Source: Alistipes sp.
GTDB lineage: Bacteria > Bacteroidota > Bacteroidia > Bacteroidales > Rikenellaceae
NCBI GenBank assembly: GCA_020026395.1
Contig: JAHHQM010000007.1
Location: 1-64,000, forward strand
Reading direction: 5' to 3'
Length of the DNA stretch: 64,000 nucleotides
Shown: piece after piece, positions 15,592 to 24,165 of the stretch
How positions within the stretch are numbered: the first letter of the stretch is position 1
Layout of the letters: every line of letters starts with the position of its first letter
Position numbers and translations under genes: made by a program
Notes under the pieces: generated by a model
Database searches by the model: none
Seen by the model: the letters and a program-made list of their open reading frames with translations, nothing else
Told to the model about the DNA's origin: nothing

Positions 15592-16197
15592 ATGATAAAA
15601 GTAGGAATTACAGGCGGTATCGGTTGTGGCAAAAGCACCGTATGCCGCCTTTTTGCACAAAAAGGAGTCGGGGTCTATGATTCCGACCGCGAGGCCAAGC
15701 GCCTGATGAATGCCGATGCGGCGTTGCGCGAGGCGATCACCCGAAGATTTGGCGAAGAGATCTACTCTTCGGGCGAACTCGACCGCAAGGCATTGGCCGA
15801 AAAGGTATTTACCGACGGCGAGGCGCTCAAAGACCTGAACGCACTGGTGCATCCGGCCGTGATGCGCGATTTCGATGCGTGGGCAGAGCGTCAGGAGAGC
15901 AATTACGTCCTGTTGGAGAGCGCCATTCTTTTCGAGGCGGGGTTGCAGGATCGGGTCGATCACACGATCGTGGTGATGGCACCCGAATCGCTGCGTGTGG
16001 CGCGTGCCGCCAAGCGTGACGGTTGCTCCGAGGAGACGATCCGCCGCCGCATTGCCGCGCAGATGCCCGAGGAGGAGCTGGCCAAACGTGCCGAACAGGT
16101 GATCGTAAACATTAAGGAAGAAGATTTGGAGGGTGCGGTCAATTACCTGCACCACCTCTATGAAATGGAGGCGAAAAAGGCCTCTTTAAACAAATAA
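15592..16197 (+). CDS. coaE: Dephospho-CoA kinase
   Basis: Catalyses the last step of coenzyme A synthesis, phosphorylating the 3'-OH of dephospho-CoA in the cytoplasm. The 201-aa protein begins MIKVGITGGIGCGKST, a P-loop at about residues 8-16, followed by YDSDREAKRLM (substrate site) and the lid region RAAKRDGCSEETIRRRIAAQ. Length and motifs are normal. It follows the YbbR-like gene by 43 nt and precedes folP by 3 nt. Confidence 0.95.
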   Translation: MIKVGITGGIGCGKSTVCRLFAQKGVGVYDSDREAKRLMNADAALREAITRRFGEEIYSSGELDRKALAEKVFTDGEALKDLNALVHPAVMRDFDAWAERQESNYVLLESAILFEAGLQDRVDHTIVVMAPESLRVARAAKRDGCSEETIRRRIAAQMPEEELAKRAEQVIVNIKEEDLEGAVNYLHHLYEMEAKKASLNK

Positions 16198-16200
16198 ATC

Positions 16201-17025
16201 ATGAAACGGGATTTTATGCGGCCACAGGTGATGGCCATTTTGAACGTGACGCCCGATTCGTTTTATGAGGGCAGTCGCAAACAGGACTCCGAGATGATTC
16301 GCGAGCGTGTACGCGAGGCGGTCGCCCAGGGAGCATCGATGATCGACGTGGGCGGTTATTCGTCGCGTCCGGGAGCTGACGAGGTGTCGCCGGAAGAGGA
16401 GTGGCGAAGAGTGCGTCTGGGTGTGGGTACGGTGCGCGAGGTTGCACCCCGCATCACGGTGTCGGTCGATACGTTCCGCTCGGAGGTGGCACGCCGTGCC
16501 GTCGAGGAGTTTGGTGAACTGATCATCAACGACATCTCGGCCGGAGAACTCGATCCGGAGATGATCCCCGAAGTGGCACGTATGGGCGTTCCGTATATTG
16601 CCATGCACATGAAGGGCAATCCCAAGACGATGCAGTCGCAGACGGATTACGAGTTGGACATCACGTCCGAAGTACTCGAATATTTCCGCGACAAGTGCGC
16701 CGAGCTCTTGACGGCGGGTATCCGTCGCGAAAACCTCATTCTCGATCCCGGATTCGGATTTGCCAAGACGCTGGAGCAGAACTACGAACTTTTGGGCGGT
16801 CTGCACCGCCTGTGCAAGACGGGTTATCCCGTCTTGGCGGGACTTTCGCGCAAGTCGATGATCTATAAATTGCTGGGTACAACCCCGAAGGAGGCGCTGG
16901 CGGGTACCGTGGCGCTGGATTGGGAGTGCTTGAGACAGGGTGCTACGATCCTTCGCGTACACGATGTGCGCGAGGCAGTCGATTCGGTGTGCCTTTTTGA
17001 AATGTTTCAAAAACAAACGAAATAA
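16201..17025 (+). CDS. folP: Dihydropteroate synthase
   Basis: Joins dihydropterin pyrophosphate and p-aminobenzoate in folate synthesis; the target of sulfonamides. In the 274-aa protein the hallmark motifs are in order: MAILNVTPDSFYEG near the start, DVGGYSSRPGA, SVDTFRSEV, INDISAG, MHMKGNPKTMQ, LDPGFGFAKT, GLSRKSMI and TILRVHDVREAVDSV. All the expected catalytic loops are present. It starts 3 nt after coaE and its stop abuts the GTG of lolD, showing a tight operon. In Bacteroides folP is more often next to cdaA. Confidence 0.96.
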   Translation: MKRDFMRPQVMAILNVTPDSFYEGSRKQDSEMIRERVREAVAQGASMIDVGGYSSRPGADEVSPEEEWRRVRLGVGTVREVAPRITVSVDTFRSEVARRAVEEFGELIINDISAGELDPEMIPEVARMGVPYIAMHMKGNPKTMQSQTDYELDITSEVLEYFRDKCAELLTAGIRRENLILDPGFGFAKTLEQNYELLGGLHRLCKTGYPVLAGLSRKSMIYKLLGTTPKEALAGTVALDWECLRQGATILRVHDVREAVDSVCLFEMFQKQTK

Positions 17026-17682
17026 GTGATACGGGTTACGGATATACACAAACGCTTCGGCGATTTGGAGGTGTTGAAGGGCGTGAGCCTGGAGATTGCG
17101 ACGGGCGAAGTGGTGTCGATTGTCGGTGCGAGCGGTGCGGGTAAAACCACCCTCTTGCAGGTTATGGGCGGATTGTCGCGCCCCGACAGCGGTTCGGTTA
17201 CGATCGACGGCGAGGAGATTTTCTGTTTGGGCGATAAGGCGCTTTCGCGGGTACGCAACCAAAAGATCGGATTTGTCTTTCAGTTCCACCACTTGCTGCC
17301 CGAATTTACGGCTTTCGAGAATGTCTGCATTCCCGGTCTGATCGGCAATCGCCCCCAGAAAGAGGTCGGGGCGCGTGCCGAGGAACTGCTCCGCATGGTC
17401 AATATCGAACACCGCCGCAACCATAAACCCGCCCAGTTGTCGGGTGGCGAGCAGCAGCGTGTGGCCATTGCCCGTGCCTTGATCAATGCGCCCGCCGTGT
17501 TGCTGGCCGACGAGCCGTCGGGTAACCTCGACTCGAAAAACCGCAATGAAATTCACCGCCTGTTCTTCGACCTGCGCGACAAGCTGGGGCAGACGATCGT
17601 CATCGTGACCCACGACGAGCATCTGGCCGAGATGGCCGACCGCAAAATCGAAATGTCGGACGGATTGATTTTGGAGGGATGA
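17026..17682 (+). CDS. lolD: LolD-like ABC transporter ATPase
   Basis: LolD powers release of lipoproteins from the inner membrane to LolA. The 218-aa protein has Walker A GASGAGKTT, a Q-loop in FVFQFHHLLPEFTAFENV (the HHLLPEF stretch is typical of LolD/FtsE-type ATPases), signature LSGGEQQR, Walker B VLLADEP and the switch HDE. It starts with GTG directly after the folP stop and overlaps the next gene by 4 nt. The permease genes lolC/E are not in the window; a LolA-like gene is at 45 kb. MacB-type ATPases are the main alternative. Confidence 0.85.
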   Translation: MIRVTDIHKRFGDLEVLKGVSLEIATGEVVSIVGASGAGKTTLLQVMGGLSRPDSGSVTIDGEEIFCLGDKALSRVRNQKIGFVFQFHHLLPEFTAFENVCIPGLIGNRPQKEVGARAEELLRMVNIEHRRNHKPAQLSGGEQQRVAIARALINAPAVLLADEPSGNLDSKNRNEIHRLFFDLRDKLGQTIVIVTHDEHLAEMADRKIEMSDGLILEG

Positions 17683-18449
17683 ACCACGAACTGAAAGAGC
17701 TGCTCGATCGGCTGTGGAATCGCTACGATCGGACGGAATTCATTGAGGAAGATCCGATTTCGGTGCCGCACCGCTATACCGACCGCAAGGATCGGGAGGT
17801 GGCGGGATTTCTGGCGGCCACGATTGCCTGGGGCAATCGGCGCTCGATCGTCAAGAGTGCCCGTCGCATGATGCTCATGATGGACGACCGACCCGCGGAT
17901 TTTGTGCGTGAGGCTTCGGATCGGGAGCTCGAATTTGTTACGTCCTTTGTCCACCGCACCTTCAACGGGGGCGATTTCCGCGATTTTATTCTTGCCCTGC
18001 GCCGTATGGAGCAACGCTTCGGCGGGGTGGGGGCGTTTTTTGAGGCGCATTACGAACAGACACACTCCATCGCGCAGTGCCTGGCCGATTTTCGCGAGGA
18101 GTTCCTCGCGGCGGAACATGACCCGCATTGCGAAAAACACCTTTCGTCGATTCGGCGCGGTGCGGCCTGCAAGCGGTTGTGCATGTACCTTAAATGGATG
18201 GTGCGTCGGGACGATCGCGGGGTGGATTTCGGCCTTTGGGAGCGCATCCCGATGTCGGCACTGTACATTCCGCTCGATCTGCATGTGGGCGAGGTGGCAC
18301 GCGAATTGGGGCTTCTGAAACGCCGTCAGAACGATTGGAAGGCGGTGGAAGAGCTGACCGGCGTATTGCGCGAATTTGATCCCGAAGACCCCGTGCGTTA
18401 TGATTTCTCGTTGTTCGGCGCGGGGATGGATCCTCATTGTGAATTATAA
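17679..18449 (+). CDS. TIGR02757 family protein
   Basis: A 256-aa soluble protein matching the TIGR02757 family: ISVPHRYTDRKDREVAGFLAATIAWGNRRSIVKSARRMM near the start, then KRLCMYLKWMVRRDDRGVDFGLWERIPMSALYIPLDLHVGEVARELG and DPVRYDFSLFGAGMDP at the end. The fold resembles helix-hairpin-helix DNA glycosylases to my eye, but no reaction is established. It overlaps lolD (ATGA) and is followed by trmN6 after 2 nt, so it is translated in the same operon. Confidence 0.88.
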   Translation: MNHELKELLDRLWNRYDRTEFIEEDPISVPHRYTDRKDREVAGFLAATIAWGNRRSIVKSARRMMLMMDDRPADFVREASDRELEFVTSFVHRTFNGGDFRDFILALRRMEQRFGGVGAFFEAHYEQTHSIAQCLADFREEFLAAEHDPHCEKHLSSIRRGAACKRLCMYLKWMVRRDDRGVDFGLWERIPMSALYIPLDLHVGEVARELGLLKRRQNDWKAVEELTGVLREFDPEDPVRYDFSLFGAGMDPHCEL

Positions 18450-18451
18450 TC

Positions 18452-19159
18452 ATGTTTCAATTCAAACAATTTGTCATAGAACAGGACAAGACCCCGATGA
18501 AGGTCGGGACGGACGGCGTGTTGCTCGGGGCGTGGGCGCCCTTGCGCGAAAGCGACCGCTCGATCCTCGACATCGGTACGGGTACGGGCGTCATTGCGCT
18601 GATGATGGCGCAACGTGCATTGGCGGCCGAGATCGTGGGGGTCGATCCGTTCGGGGTGGAGGAGGCACGTGAAAATGCCGACCGCTCACCGTGGGGCAAC
18701 CGCATCCGATTCTCCCAAACTACGGTGCAGGAGTTCGAAAGCGACGGGAAATTCGATCTGATCGTCTCGAATCCTCCGTTTTTTGTCGATTCGTTGCAGT
18801 GTCCCGATGCGGGGCGCACCGAAGCCCGACATACGGTCTCGTTGCCGTTTGGTGATTTGTGCCGTTCGGTTTTGCGTTTGATGGCGCGGGAAGGTCATTT
18901 CGCGGTGATTCTTCCCGTCGAAGAGGCCGAAAAATTCCGTCGGGAGGCTTTGCTGAAATTATCGCTCGTTCGGAGTGTCGATGTGCACACCACACCGCGC
19001 CGTGCCGCAAAACGCCGTCTGATGGAGTTTGTGCGCTACGACGAGCAGCGTTCCATATCCCCCGCGATCCATGAGGATCTTTATATAGGTACGGGCGAAC
19101 ACGAACAATACACCGACGAATATAAACAGCTGACCCGCGATTTTTATTTGAAATTTTGA
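18452..19159 (+). CDS. trmN6: tRNA1(Val) A37 N6-methyltransferase (YfiC/TrmN6-like)
   Basis: SAM-dependent methyltransferase that modifies A37 of tRNA-Val. The 235-aa protein has the SAM-binding motif LDIGTGTGVIALMMAQR (about 40-56), the acidic ribose-binding VGVDPF and the catalytic NPPF (about 110), the signature of N6-adenine methyltransferases. The N-terminus FQFKQFVIEQDKTPMKVGTDGVLLGAW is characteristic of the YfiC group. Last gene of the ybbR/coaE/folP/lolD operon. No hairpin terminator follows; the next promoter lies partly inside its 3' end. Confidence 0.92.
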   Translation: MFQFKQFVIEQDKTPMKVGTDGVLLGAWAPLRESDRSILDIGTGTGVIALMMAQRALAAEIVGVDPFGVEEARENADRSPWGNRIRFSQTTVQEFESDGKFDLIVSNPPFFVDSLQCPDAGRTEARHTVSLPFGDLCRSVLRLMAREGHFAVILPVEEAEKFRREALLKLSLVRSVDVHTTPRRAAKRRLMEFVRYDEQRSISPAIHEDLYIGTGEHEQYTDEYKQLTRDFYLKF

Positions 19160-19177
19160 CGGAATAGATTACCTTTG
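19147..19177 (+). promoter_or_regulatory. Promoter of the DUF4831 gene
   Basis: TTTG (19147-19150), 19-nt spacer, TACCTTTG (19170-19177): an exact match to the Bacteroidota TTTG-N19-TAnnTTTG promoter. The -33 element lies within the last codons of trmN6. Confidence 0.8.
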
Positions 19178-19231
19178 TAAAGGTCAAGATTTTTTGTTTT
19201 GATCCGTAGAAACCTTTAAACTTGTTGGAAG

Positions 19232-20125
19232 ATGAAAAAAATACTTCTGTTTCTTGCATTAGCCTTTACTTCGGCCGCACTTTCGGCACAAAATCCCTAT
19301 ATCGAACCCACCGTTGCCACGGAAAATGGCGCGGGACTGACGCTTCCCCATTCGCAGACGGTTCTGGCCGTGGATCTTCACATCGAACAGGAGCAGATCA
19401 TTGCAGGCCCTTATGCGCGTTATGCCCAGAAATTCCTGGGTGTGCTGGCGCCCCTGGCCGATCGTAATTTGTGGAGCATCAAGTCGGCAGCCATCGGCAT
19501 CATGGATCCCGCGCGTGTGGGAGTGGTGGCCGATCCCGCTTGTCCGTCGGTAAATAATGTGCGTTACGCCTCGTCGGACGAAGGATTCCCGACGATGCCG
19601 ATCGATAAGGCTTCGATGAGCGTTGCCACGCTGGAGGAGTCGGCCGGAACTGCCGCCCGCATGATCTATCAGCTGCGCAGCCGTCGCGTCGAACTCATCA
19701 CGGGTGAGGCCGGAGAGCATGTCTTCGGCGAAGGTCTGAAGGCCGCCCTCGATGAGATTGCCCGTCTGGAGCAGGGTTACCTGGAACTGTTCCTTGGTAA
19801 GAAAATCATCCGCACCGCCACGTACCGCATGCTGGTTTATCCCCGTGCGGACAAAAAACAATATGTCGTTTGCCGTTTCAACGAGCAGAACGGTATCCTC
19901 GCCGAAAACGACCTGTCGGGTGATATGGTGCTGTTGCAGATCGAACCCGGGAAGGTCGATCGTTCGATGGCTGCGGGCGAAAAGGCCAAGAGTGTGGTGG
20001 AGTGTCGCGTTGCGGCCTATTCGAATTGTGTGGTTTCGGTCGGTGCACGTGAATGCGGCCGTTCGGTACTGCCTATTCTGGAGTTTGGCGAAAAGATGAT
20101 GCTGCCGTTGCGTCAGGCTCGCTAA
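19232..20125 (+). CDS. DUF4831 family secreted protein
   Basis: A 297-aa protein with a signal peptide (cleavage expected near LSAQ, residue 20). The mature part matches the DUF4831 pattern of Bacteroidota: LPHSQTVLAVDLHIEQEQIIAGPYARYAQKFLG, VATLEESAGTAARMIYQLRSRRVELITGE and LEQGYLELFLGKKI. No enzymatic motif is visible and no function is known. It has an excellent promoter and a clear terminator, so it is probably expressed alone. A periplasmic or outer-membrane role is inferred from the signal only. Confidence 0.85.
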   Translation: MKKILLFLALAFTSAALSAQNPYIEPTVATENGAGLTLPHSQTVLAVDLHIEQEQIIAGPYARYAQKFLGVLAPLADRNLWSIKSAAIGIMDPARVGVVADPACPSVNNVRYASSDEGFPTMPIDKASMSVATLEESAGTAARMIYQLRSRRVELITGEAGEHVFGEGLKAALDEIARLEQGYLELFLGKKIIRTATYRMLVYPRADKKQYVVCRFNEQNGILAENDLSGDMVLLQIEPGKVDRSMAAGEKAKSVVECRVAAYSNCVVSVGARECGRSVLPILEFGEKMMLPLRQAR

Positions 20126-20149
20126 TTCCGCCACGGGAAAAAATCATAT

Positions 20150-20179
20150 GGAGGAGACAGGCGTTCTCCTCCTTTTTTT
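20150..20179 (+). terminator. Intrinsic terminator of the DUF4831 gene
   Basis: GGAGGAGA (20150-20157) pairs with TCTCCTCC (20165-20172), followed by seven T. The ATG at 20148 lies at its edge and is not a likely start for the next gene. Confidence 0.88.
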
Positions 20180-20201
20180 GACTGAAAAAAAGAGTAAGAT
20201 T

Positions 20202-20852
20202 ATGGATTATACTTCGAAAATGGTTGCGCTGATGAAGAGCATGCGCCGCGAACGCAACGGAGCCGTGGCCGATGCCATGTGTACGAGTGCTTCGGGTTTG
20301 AACTACGGCGTGAGCCTTCCCACGGTGCGTCAGATTGCCCGCGCCGAGCAGAAAGATTACGAATTTGCCGCGATGTTGTGGCATCAGGATGTCCGCGAGT
20401 TGCGTCTTGCGGCGTTGCATATCGCCCAACCCGAACTTCTGACCGAGGATCGCTATGATTTCTGGGGGGACGGCATCCGCGACGAGGAGCTGGCCGAAGA
20501 GGCGGCTTTTGCCCTGTTGCGCTTCGTGCCCGATTTTGAGAAGCTGTTCAAAAAGTGGATCGTGTCCGAAAAGCCGCTGTTGCGTTATGCGGTTTTGCAG
20601 GCGGCGGCTCGTTGCCCGAAGACGGAGAGTCGTTGGGGCGACGATGCGCTGAAGGCCTTGGAGGCCTTGGAGGGCGATTTTTCGCACCACGAAAAGCATC
20701 TGATCGCGCAAGGTATTGTTGCCATGTTGGCGGCATTGGCGTTGCGCGGAGAGGAGGATAAAGCTCAGGTGAAGGCGCTTGTCGGTAAGTTGGGCGCAAC
20801 GGAAGAGGAGCGTTACGTTTCGGAAGAGATGGAGTGGCGTCTGGAGTTTTAG
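20202..20852 (+). CDS. AlkD-like DNA alkylation repair protein
   Basis: Probable HEAT-like repeat DNA glycosylase of the AlkC/AlkD superfamily, which removes bulky or cationic alkylated bases. The 216-aa protein is all-helical with repeated units: SLPTVRQIARAEQKDYEFAAMLWHQDVRELRLAALHIAQPELL, EELAEEAAFALLRFV and LLRYAVLQAAARCP. The pattern WHQDVRELRLAAL is typical. Catalytic residues of AlkD cannot be assigned without alignment. Start chosen at ATG 20202, since the upstream frame lies in the preceding terminator. A bidirectional terminator separates it from radA. Confidence 0.75.
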   Translation: MDYTSKMVALMKSMRRERNGAVADAMCTSASGLNYGVSLPTVRQIARAEQKDYEFAAMLWHQDVRELRLAALHIAQPELLTEDRYDFWGDGIRDEELAEEAAFALLRFVPDFEKLFKKWIVSEKPLLRYAVLQAAARCPKTESRWGDDALKALEALEGDFSHHEKHLIAQGIVAMLAALALRGEEDKAQVKALVGKLGATEEERYVSEEMEWRLEF

Positions 20853-20871
20853 ACGCTTGTCCGAGTCAATA

Positions 20872-20909
20872 AAAAAGGAGAAACCCCAACCCTGGGGTTT
20901 CTCCTTTTT
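20872..20909. terminator. Bidirectional terminator between the AlkD-like gene and radA
   Basis: A perfect 17-bp stem (20872-20888 with 20893-20909) around ACCC, with A-run and T-run at the ends, so it can stop both convergent transcripts. Confidence 0.92.
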
Positions 20910-20927
20910 GTGTTCTTGGGGGCGGGG

Positions 20928-22295
20928 TTATTCGTCCATAAAGATGGCGCGGGGCAGTTGTCCCACGTTGTTGATCTTGATGATCTCGATGCCCTTGGGG
21001 GCTTTGATCTCCTTGAGGTAACCCGACACGATGATGCGTTTGAAACCCAGACGGGCGGCCTCGCTGATGCGTTGCTCGGAGCGGGGGGCGGGGCGTACCT
21101 CACCCGATAGGCCGACTTCGCCCGCACAGCAGATGCCCTCGTTGATCGGGCGGTCGTAGTACGACGAGATGACGGCGGCAACCACTGCCAGATCCAATCC
21201 CGTGTCGGCAACCTTGAATCCGCCTGCGAAGTTCAGGAAAAGATCCTTCTGAAACATCTTCATGCCGATGCGTTTTTCGATGACGGCCAGAAGCATGTTC
21301 ATGCGTCGTGTGTCGAATCCCGTGGCGGAGCGTTGGGGTGTACCGTAAGCCGCACCGCTGACCAAAGCCTGCACCTCGATCAGGTAGGGACGCACACCAT
21401 CGACCGAAGCACCGACGGCGATACCGCTTAAGGGTTCTTCGTAGTGTTGGAGCAGGATTTCCGAGGGGTTGTCCACCGAACGCAGACCCTCTTCCAGCAT
21501 CTCGAACACGCCGATCTCGAACGTGGCACCGAAACGGTTCTTGATGCCGCGCAGGATGCGGTAGATGTTGTTGTTGTCGCCTTCGAACTGAAGCACGACA
21601 TCGACAATATGTTCCAGAATCTTGGGACCCGCGATCGTGCCGTCCTTGGTGATGTGGCCGATGATGACGATCGACGTGCCGGTGGATTTGGCGTATTTCA
21701 GAAGGGTGGCGGTGCATTCGCGGATCTGCGACACACTGCCCGCCGAAGACTCCAGTACCTCGGTATAGATCGTCTGGATCGAGTCAATGATCACCAGATC
21801 GGGCTGCTCGGCCGAGATCTGGTTGATGATATTTTCAAGGAGCGTTTCGGGGTAGATCAGGCAATCCTCATTGCGTACGCCGATGCGGTTGGCACGCATG
21901 CGGATCTGCTCGGCCGACTCCTCCCCCGACACGTAAAGCGTCTTGAGGTGGTTGGGGCTGAGGGCAATTTGCAGGGAAAGGGTCGATTTGCCGATGCCCG
22001 GCTCGCCACCGATCAGAATGAGCGATCCGGGAACCATACCGCCGCCCAGAACGCGGTTCATCTCGGCATTGCCCAAATCAATGCGGCGGTGCGAACTCTC
22101 CATAATCTCGGAGACGCGTTGCGGACGCGCCTTGGGAAGGGGCGATGCCAGCGATGCCGCAATGGGGTTGCTTTCGCGGGAGATGATCTCCTCGGTGAAG
22201 GTGTTCCACGCCCCGCACGCGGGACAGCGTCCCAGCCATTTCGGGGCTTCGAATCCGCACTCCTTGCAGAAATAGGCTTTCTTTACTTTTGCCAT
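20928..22295 (-). CDS. radA: DNA repair protein RadA
   Basis: RecA-like ATPase that helps extend D-loops and process recombination intermediates. In the 455-aa protein the N-terminal zinc finger is C10-C13-C24-C27 (FCKECG and CPACG). Walker A GGEPGIGKST lies near residue 100, Walker B LVIIDSIQT near 180 and the RadA signature KNRFG near 255. The Lon-like C-terminal domain follows (EVQALVSGAAYGTPQR, GLDLAVVAAVISSYYDRPI). Full length and intact. Last gene of the M23/dxr/rseP operon, 15 nt after the lipoprotein gene. Confidence 0.97.
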   Translation of the reverse strand: MAKVKKAYFCKECGFEAPKWLGRCPACGAWNTFTEEIISRESNPIAASLASPLPKARPQRVSEIMESSHRRIDLGNAEMNRVLGGGMVPGSLILIGGEPGIGKSTLSLQIALSPNHLKTLYVSGEESAEQIRMRANRIGVRNEDCLIYPETLLENIINQISAEQPDLVIIDSIQTIYTEVLESSAGSVSQIRECTATLLKYAKSTGTSIVIIGHITKDGTIAGPKILEHIVDVVLQFEGDNNNIYRILRGIKNRFGATFEIGVFEMLEEGLRSVDNPSEILLQHYEEPLSGIAVGASVDGVRPYLIEVQALVSGAAYGTPQRSATGFDTRRMNMLLAVIEKRIGMKMFQKDLFLNFAGGFKVADTGLDLAVVAAVISSYYDRPINEGICCAGEVGLSGEVRPAPRSEQRISEAARLGFKRIIVSGYLKEIKAPKGIEIIKINNVGQLPRAIFMDE

Positions 22296-22310
22296 GGTCG
22301 GAACGGTTTT

Positions 22311-22835
22311 TTAGCGCGACAGGAGCGGGGTTGAGGTGTATTCGTAACGCAGGACGCGTGTCACTTCATGCTCGGGGTGCATCTCTTGGTATTTCTCCGT
22401 AAGGTCGATGATGAAGACCGTCTTGCGCACGGGAAGTCCCGTTACGGGGTCTTTCTCTTCGGCCGACTGGTAGTGGCTTACCTTGGCCGTGTAGTTCTCC
22501 TCGCCGAACATGAAGTTGATGACCTTCTCGCCCGGTTCCTTGAGGAACGAACCCGAGATGATGCCCGCCTCGGCGTTGGGTTTCACGCGGAGGATGCCTC
22601 CGTTATAAACCGAAAAATCGAGGCTGTATAGACCGCCCGGCTGTACGGGGGCGGAGGCGATGACGTGTTCGTTGATCTCCTTGATGATCGGACTGCCGGG
22701 ATCGGCTCCCGTTACCTCGACCGTCGTGCGAAGGTCGGTGATGGGGTAGGTGGCCGTGTAGAACACATCGTCGCCGTCACTGCACGACGCAAAGCCCAAA
22801 ACCAGGCAGAAGAGGATGTGATACAGTTTTTTCAT
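22311..22835 (-). CDS. Putative lipoprotein, function unknown
   Basis: A 174-aa protein with a signal peptide and lipobox-like Cys (LGFASC, about residue 18) followed by SDGDD, acidic residues that in Bacteroidota often go with surface or outer-membrane sorting. The mature part looks beta-rich (FYTATYPITDLRTTVEVTGAD, YSLDFSVYNGGILRV, KTVFIIDLTEKY). I do not recognise the family. It sits between rseP (4 nt) and radA (15 nt) in the same direction and is probably cotranscribed with them. Confidence 0.7.
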   Translation of the reverse strand: MKKLYHILFCLVLGFASCSDGDDVFYTATYPITDLRTTVEVTGADPGSPIIKEINEHVIASAPVQPGGLYSLDFSVYNGGILRVKPNAEAGIISGSFLKEPGEKVINFMFGEENYTAKVSHYQSAEEKDPVTGLPVRKTVFIIDLTEKYQEMHPEHEVTRVLRYEYTSTPLLSR

Positions 22836-22839
22836 GGCA

Positions 22840-24162
22840 CTATTTGATGAAGAATTTGTAGATGTCGTTTCCGTTGGCGTAGAAAAGCAACATCAAAAGG
22901 ATGAATATACCGATGTATTGGGCGATCTCCAGCACGCGGTCATTGACCTTGCGTCCCGTGATCAGCTCCCAGAAGGTAAACAGGGCGTGACCGCCGTCCA
23001 GACCGGGAATCGGCAGGAGGTTCATCACCGCCAGGATGATCGACAGGAAGGCCGTCTTCATCCAGAAGTCCAACCAGTTCCATTCGGTCGAGAAGATGTT
23101 GCCGATGGCGATGAATCCGCCCAGTTCCTCGTAGAGTTTCGTTTGGGGTTTGACGATCAGTTTGAGTTGCTCCCAATAGCTTTTCGTTACCTCACCCGTC
23201 TTGCGGAAACCTGCGGGAATCGACTCCCAGAAGGTGAAGTTTTGGGTGCGGAACTTGAACAGGCGGGCGGGATCCGTGCAGAGCACGCCGATGCGTCCGT
23301 CGGCTGAGATGGGAAGTGTCATTCGGAGGGTATCCGTACCGCGAAGCACGCTCAAATCGGCTTCTTTCGAGGCCTGTCCCCTGAGGTAGGCGATCGAGGT
23401 CGGAAGATCGGGGTGATCCAAGTCGTTGATGCGGATGATCTCGTCACCGCGCTGAAGCGGGGCGGCCGAGGCCATGACGACGCTGTCCACCATAAACGGA
23501 AGGCGCGGCGAGAGCAGATTCTCGTAGCCTTTCTCGCGGCGCATCTCGATGAGCTGGTCGAGCGAAATATGGAGCGTCGTGGGCGTGCCGTGGCGGAGGA
23601 TCTCCACCTCGCGGTCATGCTCGGTGATCAAAAGGTCGTTTACGATCGACATGAAGTTGTCGATCGGTTTGTGGTCGATCGATACGATGCGGTCGCCGTC
23701 CTCGAAACCGAGGGCGTGTCCCGCTTTGTTGAAGTTATATCCCCAACGGGCGTCTTCGTTCGAGAAGTAGCTTTCTCCCCACGTGTAGCTGATGCCCGAG
23801 TAGATGGCAACGGCCATCACGATGTTCATAAATACACCGGCCAGCATCACCAGAAGGCGTTGCCAGGCGGGTTTGGCTCTAAAGTCGCTTTCCAAGACGG
23901 GTTGCTGCATCTGTTCCTTGTCCATCGATTCGTCGATCATGCCGCCGATCTTGCAGTAGCCGCCCAGCGGCAACCAGCCGAGTCCGTATTCCGTCTCGCC
24001 GCGTTTGAATTTGAAGAGCGAGAACCACGGATCGAAGAAGATGTAGAACTTCTCGACACGGATCTTGAACATGCGGGCCACGATGAAGTGTCCGAATTCG
24101 TGGATGCCCACCAGAAGGGTGAAGCACAGGAAAAATTGGATTATTTTAATGAGGATATCCAT
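22840..24162 (-). CDS. rseP: RIP metalloprotease RseP
   Basis: Site-2 intramembrane zinc protease, known for cutting anti-sigma factors and signal peptides inside the membrane. The 440-aa protein has the zinc motif HEFGH at 21-25 in the first membrane segment, the PLGGYCKIGGM loop, a PDZ-like region (ALGFEDGDRIVSIDHKPI) and a second PDZ (APLQRGDEIIRINDLDHPDL). The third zinc ligand region LPIPGLDGGH is in a later membrane segment, and hydrophobic segments close the chain. It starts 3 nt after dxr, an arrangement common in Bacteroidota. Confidence 0.96.
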   Translation of the reverse strand: MDILIKIIQFFLCFTLLVGIHEFGHFIVARMFKIRVEKFYIFFDPWFSLFKFKRGETEYGLGWLPLGGYCKIGGMIDESMDKEQMQQPVLESDFRAKPAWQRLLVMLAGVFMNIVMAVAIYSGISYTWGESYFSNEDARWGYNFNKAGHALGFEDGDRIVSIDHKPIDNFMSIVNDLLITEHDREVEILRHGTPTTLHISLDQLIEMRREKGYENLLSPRLPFMVDSVVMASAAPLQRGDEIIRINDLDHPDLPTSIAYLRGQASKEADLSVLRGTDTLRMTLPISADGRIGVLCTDPARLFKFRTQNFTFWESIPAGFRKTGEVTKSYWEQLKLIVKPQTKLYEELGGFIAIGNIFSTEWNWLDFWMKTAFLSIILAVMNLLPIPGLDGGHALFTFWELITGRKVNDRVLEIAQYIGIFILLMLLFYANGNDIYKFFIK

Positions 24163-24165
24163 GGA